From NCBI GenBank assembly GCA_946406115.1, contig OX291543.1, positions 4,528,501 through 4,592,500 of the forward strand: a stretch of 64,000 nt of DNA, in the 5' to 3' direction. Position 1 is the stretch's first letter, and every line of letters begins with the position of its first letter. The notes under the pieces were generated by a model. That model was given only the letters and a program-made list of their open reading frames with translations. It did no database searches and was not told the DNA's origin. Positions 57,813 to 64,000 of this stretch are shown here, piece after piece. The translations under genes were made by a program, and so were the position numbers. This DNA is from Apoda limacodes (lineage: Eukaryota; Arthropoda; Insecta; Lepidoptera; Limacodidae).

Positions 57813-58337
57813 ATGGCAGAAAGTTATTTAACCGATATTATTATTTCAAAACATAATTATGTATATTCAAATAATATTTATATAACTACAGGATTATGGG
57901 CAGTCAATAATTTTTTACCACAAATTCATATCCTTGTCAATAGCGAGAATTATGATTTATTTATTACTACTAAGGAATGGCACAGAATTTACATTGAATT
58001 CAACTCGAAATGTATAGACAACATGACTATTCTATACCAACTTCTTTTTTGTGAAAAACGTTGTCCTGAAAATGTGATTTCTTTAATTTGTGGTGCTCTT
58101 AGTACATTTTGTCATTGTGTAGAATTAAGATTAAACTATTTACTTAAGCATGACTATGTAATAGTTAGTCATTTTGTACATAATATAAGAAATAATTTAG
58201 CTTGTTATAATACCCTAACTGTCAGTCAAATTGAAATGGTACTTCATTTTTATAAAAGTAAATCTAACGTTTTAGCTGTGCAAGAACTTTTACTTTTTGG
58301 TAGTTCATATTTTTATAACTATTTGACTTGTTGTTAA
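57813..58337 (+). CDS. Polinton-associated 174-aa protein of unknown function (copy 2)
   Basis: Same gene as 6510-7034, differing at two residues (IEFN for IEIN, NIRNN for NINNN). The ATG at 57813 follows the polymerase stop by 17 nt. The upstream in-frame start is a TTG within polymerase and is rejected. No domain is recognised; it has several Cys/His pairs (FCEKRC, FCHCVELRL, CC end) that could bind metal. Confidence 0.65.
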   Translation: MAESYLTDIIISKHNYVYSNNIYITTGLWAVNNFLPQIHILVNSENYDLFITTKEWHRIYIEFNSKCIDNMTILYQLLFCEKRCPENVISLICGALSTFCHCVELRLNYLLKHDYVIVSHFVHNIRNNLACYNTLTVSQIEMVLHFYKSKSNVLAVQELLLFGSSYFYNYLTCC

Positions 58338-58388
58338 TTTTTTTTGGATTTTGTGTTTTTTATAATTTTGTGATTTTTTTATAATAAC

Positions 58389-58394
58389 AATAAA
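58389..58394 (+). terminator. Poly(A) signal after the polymerase unit (copy 2)
   Basis: AATAAA at the same relative position as 7086-7091. Confidence 0.5.
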
Positions 58395-58462
58395 ATGTAC
58401 CTATTTGAAAATGTTGTTTTATTAATCTAAGTCCAACTTTAGTGTAAACCTTTAGATAAAGA

Positions 58463-58648
58463 ATGTTGGTAGATATAATTAGCATTTGTGACAGACAGAC
58501 AGACAAAAAAACTTTAACTATTTTATTACGAACGTTAGAAAAGATAATTTATGCTGATTCAGATACATTTCGATATTCAAGATGTCTTCGGTGTAGGCAG
58601 CCGGTCATACGATATCTAACATACATGAACCAACAAGTTTTTATTTGA
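58463..58648 (+). CDS. Small ORF, 61 aa, doubtful (copy 2)
   Basis: Same predicted protein as 7160-7345. No known motif; may be leader sequence. Confidence 0.25.
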   Translation: MLVDIISICDRQTDKKTLTILLRTLEKIIYADSDTFRYSRCLRCRQPVIRYLTYMNQQVFI

Positions 58649-58748
58649 AACCTGTATGACGCAAACAGATTGTTGCATTATATGAAAAATAAATCACATA
58701 ATTAAAAGGTGTCGATTCGTTAACACGTCTTTATTATAATTTTAAAGT

Positions 58749-58982
58749 ATGTCTAATTACCAAAAGGCAAATTATATCGCTTTTTCAGTAGGCAAAGTTT
58801 TAAAGTATGTGGTCAAAATCGAAATTAGTCAATTAACAGAACTACCAAACGTTGTGGAAAGCAGAACAATTGTTAAAACAAGTTATCATGCAGAAAGTGA
58901 AAATGACCCAGTGATGAATTCTGTACTGCATTCCCTTTTCCTTATTTCGACAGAGTTGGGAAAACAAACTGAGAAAATTTAA
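58749..58982 (+). CDS. Small Polinton protein, 77 aa (copy 2)
   Basis: Same predicted protein as the frame at 7446-7679. It stands alone between the AATAAA at 58389 and the convergent capsid-side genes. Function unknown. Confidence 0.45.
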   Translation: MSNYQKANYIAFSVGKVLKYVVKIEISQLTELPNVVESRTIVKTSYHAESENDPVMNSVLHSLFLISTELGKQTEKI

Positions 58983-59171
58983 TGAGCAGAGGTATGTATA
59001 AACTTTCCTATTTTTGCTTTTACTTTCAAAATTTACAGAAAATCTAATTATTTTCCTTGTCTTTCAGATATACCTGAGGCAAAGAATATCAGTAGCAGTA
59101 GCAGAGGAAGAGGTTTCCTCCGTGGAGATTTCATTCAAAACTTATTTCTCTTTTTTTTGTATTGTAAATAA
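58982..59171 (+). CDS. Possible spliced mini-gene, 37 aa (copy 2)
   Basis: Same structure as 7679-7868: exon 58982-58991, intron 58992-59067 (GTATGT to TTTCAG, 76 nt), exon 59068-59171 encoding a Ser/Arg/Gly-rich peptide, with stop overlapping AATAAA. Confidence 0.35.
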
Positions 59172-59387
59172 ACGATTTTGTCATGTACAAACATAAAGAT
59201 ATGTAATGTCTCTTTAGGAATAGAAATTAAATAAAAAATGTTTTATTGTTATAACATTTATTGAATTTTCTTAATAAAAATACTTAAACTTAGTTAAGCA
59301 AAATACTTATACTTAGTTAATATATTTTAATACTTAATACTTATATTATACATTTGTACACAAATGAAAAAACTAAACTATTATATT

Positions 59388-59897
59388 TTAAACTAATTCA
59401 AGTATTTTATTTTTAACGTCCACATTTTCATTGCACCATTTCTTAATACAAATAACATTTTCCAGAGCACAATATTTTCTATGATTAAAACATTTGTTTT
59501 TTTGCCCTTTAGAATAGGTGCTGTACAAATTAGGAAAATTAGGGCATCCCTTTTCTGCAATATCTTCAACATTACATTCTGTACAAAGTTCATTAATCCA
59601 TAGGATTTTTTCTCTACCCTTCAAAAGCAAATATTGGTGTTTTAAAATTAGTTTGATAAGTTTTCTAAATTCTTGATAATCTATGTAACCGTCACTCCAA
59701 TAAATACCGCGATTACTTTCTAACCAAGATACATTTCTTTTTTCTTCCTTAGTCAAATAAGAAAAGGGATATGGTGGTTTTATTAGAAATACTTGAGTGT
59801 ATTCTGAGGTAGCCAAGGCAAATTCTTTTACAATAAATTTATTATGAGAATCCTTAATGCCTTGTAAGTCTACGAAAATAGGTCCGGTAATATTCAT
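59388..59897 (-). CDS. Polinton-associated 169-aa protein (copy 2)
   Basis: Intact; one residue differs from copy 1 (GIK for GFK near residue 13). Its ATG overlaps the MCP stop (ATGA at 59894-59897), the tightest coupling in the element. The N-terminal VDLQG block, KPPYPFSYL and a Cys-rich second half are the visible landmarks. It is the last gene of the - strand block and converges on the + strand small genes. Function unknown; an RNase H-like fold is possible but not shown. Confidence 0.65.
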   Translation of the reverse strand: MNITGPIFVDLQGIKDSHNKFIVKEFALATSEYTQVFLIKPPYPFSYLTKEEKRNVSWLESNRGIYWSDGYIDYQEFRKLIKLILKHQYLLLKGREKILWINELCTECNVEDIAEKGCPNFPNLYSTYSKGQKNKCFNHRKYCALENVICIKKWCNENVDVKNKILELV

Positions 59898-61105
59898 GAT
59901 ATTTTTTTCACTATACCGCTTAAGGGTTTGTATTCAAATATGCAATCGTTTAATAACAAACAATACGCAGAAGTTAGATTTGGTATATCTTTATCACTCT
60001 CTATTTCGATACGAACATCAACTGGGCCAGTTTTAAGTGTATCGTTCTGTCTTGAGCAATCTATAACGTATAACGGTACTTTATCTCTAAATTCTTTATA
60101 ACTTAGCAAGGGTTCAGGACGTCGTCCGTAGTAAGACTGTTGGAATCTAGTGTATTGTTCATATAATAAAGCAAATTTATCCTCATCAAATCGAACATTA
60201 AGACCCTCATAGGGAAAATACACTGAATTCAAAAATACTTTAACTTCTCTTATATTGCAGTGATCGAAGTGTGACATGTCTTTTTCTGATTTATTTTTTC
60301 GGTCTGTCTGAAATGCAATAACAGCATATCTCGGTTTTTCTATTTGTGAAGACGTTTTAATTACCCATGTATGTTTTGTTGTTTTTGGTAATAAGGGATA
60401 TTCATACAAGTCCCAGTTTCGGAATAACAAGTTGATTGAACGATCTTTTTCTAGATATTTTAATAGATTTAGTTTTTCTCGATCGGAAACTTTTACGTGT
60501 GGAACACGCCAAACAATTTTTTTAAGTATGATATCATCTATTACTTCTCCAGTGTTTAGTTTTATTGCGTTTAGATTAGTATTGCTGCGTAAAAGTATTA
60601 GCTCATGTCTACAATTCATTATTATTTTATTATAATCCTCAGCAAATCCAAGCATTTTGTTCAGTGGTATAGATACTGCAAAATTCCCTGATCTTGTATT
60701 TTTTGTTCCATCTATATCCCAACCCCATGCTTTCGAAATTTTTGATTCATTTTCATTCATAGACAAAAATGATTTTATAGTTGTTGTTATACCAGCATTT
60801 TTAATTCTATCTATTTCAACTCCGTTAAGTTCATAGCGAACATCTTGAAACAGAAATAAAATGGGGTTGTTAGTAAAATTAACGCTAGTTGCAACATCTT
60901 TTAGATCTCCTTTTTTAACGATGACCATTCCTTCTAGGTATATTGTACTCGCTGATGGCAATACGTACAAGTCTTGTTGGTTGATAGGTATTCTTATTTC
61001 ATCATTTTTATTAAAAGTAGTGATATATGGCTTATACGAATGAATTTCCATGCTTTCTATAGTATTATCAAATACAATAGGTTGAGCTACGTTTAATACA
61101 CTCAT
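59894..61105 (-). CDS. Polinton major capsid protein (double jelly-roll)
   Basis: Complete 403-aa frame from ATG 61103-61105 (MSVLNVAQPI) to TGA at 59894. Family features are ILFLFQDVRYELNGVEID followed by the NAGITTTIKSF segment in the first third, WDLYEYPLL in the middle, and YVIDCSRQND plus GPVDVRIEIE near the C-terminus. These are recognisable from hexon-like MCPs of arthropod Polintons and adintoviruses, which build icosahedral capsids. Length and termini look normal and no lesion is seen. Downstream it overlaps the 169-aa gene by 4 nt; upstream 163 nt separate it from the penton-like gene. Confidence 0.85.
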   Translation of the reverse strand: MSVLNVAQPIVFDNTIESMEIHSYKPYITTFNKNDEIRIPINQQDLYVLPSASTIYLEGMVIVKKGDLKDVATSVNFTNNPILFLFQDVRYELNGVEIDRIKNAGITTTIKSFLSMNENESKISKAWGWDIDGTKNTRSGNFAVSIPLNKMLGFAEDYNKIIMNCRHELILLRSNTNLNAIKLNTGEVIDDIILKKIVWRVPHVKVSDREKLNLLKYLEKDRSINLLFRNWDLYEYPLLPKTTKHTWVIKTSSQIEKPRYAVIAFQTDRKNKSEKDMSHFDHCNIREVKVFLNSVYFPYEGLNVRFDEDKFALLYEQYTRFQQSYYGRRPEPLLSYKEFRDKVPLYVIDCSRQNDTLKTGPVDVRIEIESDKDIPNLTSAYCLLLNDCIFEYKPLSGIVKKIS

Positions 61106-61268
61106 TTTAGTAATCCAATTAATTTTAAAAAGTCTTTATTTTCAACACTTAATTTTTTTTTTAAGTTAGTAGATGTTAGTGACACAGGTGCTCTTTTGCG
61201 AATTACCTGTATCTTTCTGAGCTTCTTTGGTCGTGAAAAAGAATTTATATTAATTTGGTGAAAGTCTA

Positions 61269-61940
61269 TCATTTTTTCTTCAGATGTAGGTACAGTAGTA
61301 CCTCTTCTCCCCGAAAATTAACTAACTTGTTCTGTGAATCTAAAATTTTTATATTTACACTACTGATAGTCTTTTGATTAATCGGAAAATATATTATATT
61401 CTTTGGTACCTCAATAATTCTATATCCAGGCGGAACATTAGGTGCAAATTCATGGATTATGTGGCTTGGAATTCCATTAATGAAGGATCCACAGACAATA
61501 TCACATTCAACTCGGACAACAGTGGTAGAAAGAATACTGACTGGGATCTGTGATTCATGAAATTTATTCTTTTGTAATGTTTTTTTATTGTATCCGAGAA
61601 TACTCCCAATAGAATTTTCTTTTTCAAAATGAATGTCTTTAGAGCAACAAATTACAGTACGTAAAGTATTATTGTTACAAGTTAAACTAAAGGTGCTGCT
61701 TCTAATGTTTTTCTTTATATAGTCACAAATGTCCTGTAGTTCATAAGATCCTTCAGGAATTTCAATCATTTCATTATCACCATAATGAAATTTATTATTT
61801 TTACTTTCAACGTTTGGAATAGAGTTAAAAGTAGAAAAGTATAAAAGACCACATTCGTAATCTCCGTCTAACTGTAGAGCAGGAGAATAACAAGTATTTA
61901 AGCTTGATGTGAATCCAGATATTGACAGCGTGAAAGACAT
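61269..61940 (-). CDS. Putative minor capsid (penton-like) protein (copy 2)
   Basis: Intact 223-aa frame from ATG at 61940. Landmarks are SPALQLDGDYECGLLYFSTF, IPNVESKNNKFHYG, IPEGSYELQDICDYIKKN, SIGSILGYNKKTL and VPPGYRIIEVPKNIIYF. The pattern is familiar from proteins encoded next to the MCP in arthropod Polinton-like elements, where a single-jelly-roll penton is expected. Predominantly beta-strand-like composition agrees. Position between MCP and protease supports a structural role. The penton assignment is inference. Confidence 0.7.
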   Translation of the reverse strand: MSFTLSISGFTSSLNTCYSPALQLDGDYECGLLYFSTFNSIPNVESKNNKFHYGDNEMIEIPEGSYELQDICDYIKKNIRSSTFSLTCNNNTLRTVICCSKDIHFEKENSIGSILGYNKKTLQKNKFHESQIPVSILSTTVVRVECDIVCGSFINGIPSHIIHEFAPNVPPGYRIIEVPKNIIYFPINQKTISSVNIKILDSQNKLVNFRGEEVLLYLHLKKK

Positions 61941-61975
61941 GATTAAAATGGTTTATTTTATTGAATTATCTTAAT

Positions 61976-62368
61976 TTATTCTTTTGAATGCCAAAAATTG
62001 TTCAAATATTTTATACACAAGTGACCACAATTAACAGTATTAAAGTTCTGATATACATTGTAATTGTAATAAACATTAGACAAATTTAAATAGGATAGTA
62101 ACTCTTGGGGTGGTCTTAAATTTCCAAAACTATTGAAGTACTCACAGTAGTTGTTAATTTTTATATAGGCTACCCAGTGCGTTCCAGGATTCTTAGAGTT
62201 ATCCAAATTGACAATCGCACACTCAATATCTTTAGGTTTTTTTGGTAAAGCATCATTCATGAATACTCCTCGAAAATACGGTATATCATTAGTGTGCTTT
62301 AAAATATCTACATTCGTTAAAGCACGTCTAGGTAGCCTTCTAGTTAGTTTTTTGCTGATTTTAAACAT
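61976..62368 (-). CDS. Adenain-like capsid-maturation cysteine protease (copy 2)
   Basis: Complete 130-aa frame. The catalytic His is in GTHWVAYIKI, and the Cys in NTVNCGHLCIKYL near the C-terminus; the segment between (EYFNSFGNLRPPQELLSYL) matches the family's usual FDSFG..PP block except that Asn replaces the common Asp. Family C5 proteases cleave virion precursors. The start (MFKISKKLTRRLPRRAL, basic) overlaps the PLA2-domain gene by 25 nt in another frame. At 130 aa it is shorter than adenovirus adenain but usual for Polintons. Confidence 0.82.
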   Translation of the reverse strand: MFKISKKLTRRLPRRALTNVDILKHTNDIPYFRGVFMNDALPKKPKDIECAIVNLDNSKNPGTHWVAYIKINNYCEYFNSFGNLRPPQELLSYLNLSNVYYNYNVYQNFNTVNCGHLCIKYLNNFWHSKE

Positions 62369-63069
62369 AATCCGTTACCTTTATAAGGTTTGATGTAGAG
62401 ACCTTTTCCTAACGCAATAGATTCCATCATTTTGTTATGACGCTGTGACTCTTCAAGGTTTTGCTTTGCTGATTTATAGCTATTCACTGCTTTAGCAATA
62501 CCTGCAGCTCCTCCAGCTAAAGACCCTAATGCAGATAAGCCAGCAAAAATTGGTATAAGTGGTAGAATCCCTCCAGTTTTTGGTATTGGTATAAGACGGG
62601 GTAAGCAAACATTTTTATTTTTAAATAATTTTTTTGCAGTCAAGTAGGCTATCTTTATAGCAGTATTGTTATCTTTTGGCTTGCGGTTTTTCATATAATG
62701 ACGGATTTTAGACACGACTGACTTAAAAGATTTAACTCCAGCACCATTTTTTAATTTAGTTTTCATAACTTTGCTTACGAGCCAAGATGCTAATTTTTCT
62801 CCGGTTCTAGTATTTTTTGACTTCATTCTTTGTTTTGCCATATTCAGAAGCGCAAAGTCAGCTTTATGACGATCTTCTAAATTACGATGTTCGGAATATG
62901 CTATATCGTGACGCTTACAAGCCTCGTCTAATTCGTTTATCCCTTTGTCACCTCGAGCCAATCTTTCTTGTAGTCTTGTACCAGGACCACAATAATTATA
63001 TCCTGGTAAATGAAGTTCAAATGGTAAATTGTTTACTATATTATTAACAAGTCCTCCACCGTTCATCAC
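62344..63069 (-). CDS. Phospholipase A2-domain virion protein (copy 2)
   Basis: Intact 241 aa. The PLA2 domain comes early: YNYCGPGTRL (calcium loop), then DEACKRHDIAYSEH with catalytic His-Asp. A Lys-rich middle (MKSKNTRTGEKL, RHYMKNRKPKDNN), a hydrophobic Gly/Ala segment (GLSALGSLAGGAAGIAKA) and a polar tail follow. Such domains in parvovirus VP1 and in adintoviruses breach endosomal membranes. It lies between integrase and protease, both on the same strand. A VP1/PX-like minor capsid role is inferred. Confidence 0.85.
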   Translation of the reverse strand: MMNGGGLVNNIVNNLPFELHLPGYNYCGPGTRLQERLARGDKGINELDEACKRHDIAYSEHRNLEDRHKADFALLNMAKQRMKSKNTRTGEKLASWLVSKVMKTKLKNGAGVKSFKSVVSKIRHYMKNRKPKDNNTAIKIAYLTAKKLFKNKNVCLPRLIPIPKTGGILPLIPIFAGLSALGSLAGGAAGIAKAVNSYKSAKQNLEESQRHNKMMESIALGKGLYIKPYKGNGLCLKSAKN

Positions 63070-63137
63070 TGAATTTAAAATGAATACATGGTTGAATATC
63101 TTACAATTATAAAGTATTTATAAGTTAAAAGTAAACA

Positions 63138-64000
63138 CTATACAATAGACATTTCTTTAATCCAACTATTTTCCTTTTCATTGAGTCCTAACCATTTTAC
63201 AAATAATTTATTTCCTTTCTTTCTTATCACTCTTTCAATTAAATAAATGTTTGGATGTTTAGTTTTTTGCAACTCTTGTTCGTAAAAGGATCCGAGTATT
63301 ATTTGATTTCTTTGATCATGAATGTGATAAGTTACTGGGTAAGTATTATTAACTTTTGTTATGGTAAATAGTTCAGAAGACCAGTTAGGTGTATACCCCT
63401 TTTTGAAATTTTCTTTATATTTGCTAATCCGAACACAGTCACCTACTTTTAATTTTGATTTTCTTAAGTACTGAGGTGTTTCATTCCTCTTTATGTTATT
63501 CATAACGACGGTTTGGTTATCACATGTTACATTTATTGGTTTAAATTTTAAGGTTCGATGGACAGTATCATTATATGATGACAAAGCATCGTTCAAAGGT
63601 GATCCGATCCATTTGTTATTTCCAACTAAAGTAAAATATTTATATAATTTTGATTTCAGTGTTCTTATAAATCTTTCAACAATTGACGCCTTTTTCACAG
63701 AATATGTAGAATAGTGATTTATATTAAAAGTTGTTATTATTTTCTTAAAAACTTCATTGTAAAATTCTTTTCCTATATCTGTCTGAAGGTTAATAGGAAT
63801 TCGACCACAATCCAAAATTTTTTGAAAAGCGTTTCCTACGTCACGTTTTGTTTTCGTTTTCAGAGGAACTCCCCACGCGAATTTTGAAAAGCAGTCTATA
63901 ACAACTAAAATATATTTAAAACCTTTGTTCACTTTTTCCATTTTCTGCATGTCAATTAAATCAGCTTGCCATAAATCATCAATCCCTTTTAATATTACCG
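63138..64000 (-). CDS. Retroviral-type integrase with chromodomain (copy 2, runs off right edge)
   Basis: Open from the right edge to TAA at 63138 (at least 287 codons). The DDE core spans LWQADLIDMQ, VVIDCFSKFAWG, INLQTDIGKEFYNE and KKASIVERFIRTL. The C-terminal chromodomain has IYLIERVIRKKG and VKWLGLNEKENSWI. The internal ATG at 63950 is not the likely start, because homologous coding extends further in copy 1 and the frame is open to the edge. It catalyses integration; the chromodomain may bias target choice toward marked chromatin. Copy 1 has a stop in the part that lies outside this window here. Confidence 0.87.
   Translation of the reverse strand, partial: VILKGIDDLWQADLIDMQKMEKVNKGFKYILVVIDCFSKFAWGVPLKTKTKRDVGNAFQKILDCGRIPINLQTDIGKEFYNEVFKKIITTFNINHYSTYSVKKASIVERFIRTLKSKLYKYFTLVGNNKWIGSPLNDALSSYNDTVHRTLKFKPINVTCDNQTVVMNNIKRNETPQYLRKSKLKVGDCVRISKYKENFKKGYTPNWSSELFTITKVNNTYPVTYHIHDQRNQIILGSFYEQELQKTKHPNIYLIERVIRKKGNKLFVKWLGLNEKENSWIKEMSIV

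Noticed and set aside
62344..63069. Reading the PLA2 domain as a venom-type toxin gene
   Set aside because: The calcium-loop and HD motif are of parvovirus-VP1 type, no signal peptide or disulfide scaffold is present, and the gene sits among capsid genes.

Overview
The window looks like nuclear DNA of an insect, most likely a moth or butterfly. It is AT-rich, eukaryotic, and dense with transposon debris. Lepidopteran hints are LINE 3' ends and RTE-like tails of familiar moth and butterfly type, and C2H2 zinc fingers joined by HTGDKPY linkers. Splice sites, AATAAA signals and non-LTR retrotransposons exclude a prokaryote. The organism call is inference from these hallmarks.

Both ends are occupied by a Polinton/Maverick (adintovirus-like) element. 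Copy 2 (about 54.2 kb to the right edge) carries, on the + strand, a protein-primed DNA polymerase B, a 174-aa protein of unknown function and small downstream ORFs. Facing it on the - strand are, in transcription order, a retroviral-type integrase with a chromodomain, a phospholipase-A2-domain virion protein, an adenain-like protease, a putative penton-type minor capsid protein, a double-jelly-roll major capsid protein (MCP) and a 169-aa protein. Copy 1 (1 to about 11.3 kb) is nearly identical in sequence but rearranged. The block from capsid to integrase lies first. It is joined at about 3.6 kb to a 5'-truncated polymerase. That runs on to an MCP stump, joined at about 9.04 kb to a DUF8207-like gene and a packaging ATPase that are not seen in copy 2 (they may lie beyond the right edge). 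Copy 1 has many stops, frameshifts and deletions. Copy 2 is cleaner but its polymerase has two lesions near the N-terminus. Together the two copies suggest the order polymerase arm facing capsid/integrase arm, with DUF8207 and ATPase at the outer end.

The middle (11.3 to 53.9 kb) is host DNA. On the - strand I can build part of a C2H2 zinc-finger gene from three exons (32675-32905, 19001-19118, 14848-16526) whose splice sites and phases agree; its 13.6-kb and 2.5-kb introns are filled with mobile elements. A second, unrecognised gene contributes two + strand exons (52757-52846 and 53412-53889) just left of copy 2. Between them lie remnants of BEL/Pao, Gypsy, several LINE families, Tc1 and pogo-like transposases. 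There are also a DNA transposon with about 300-bp terminal inverted repeats (22315-24238), a P-element-like transposon with 28-bp perfect inverted repeats and an 8-bp target duplication (40829-43268), and a small TA-flanked inverted-repeat element in an intron (52961-53177).

A composite repeat is present in inverted orientation outside both element copies (11140-11345 and 49519-50660). It may be the element's terminal inverted repeat, in which case the two-exon gene at 52.8-53.9 kb would be cargo inside the element; otherwise it is an unrelated repeat. Translations and matches were read by eye; family names rest on motif recognition, not on searches.
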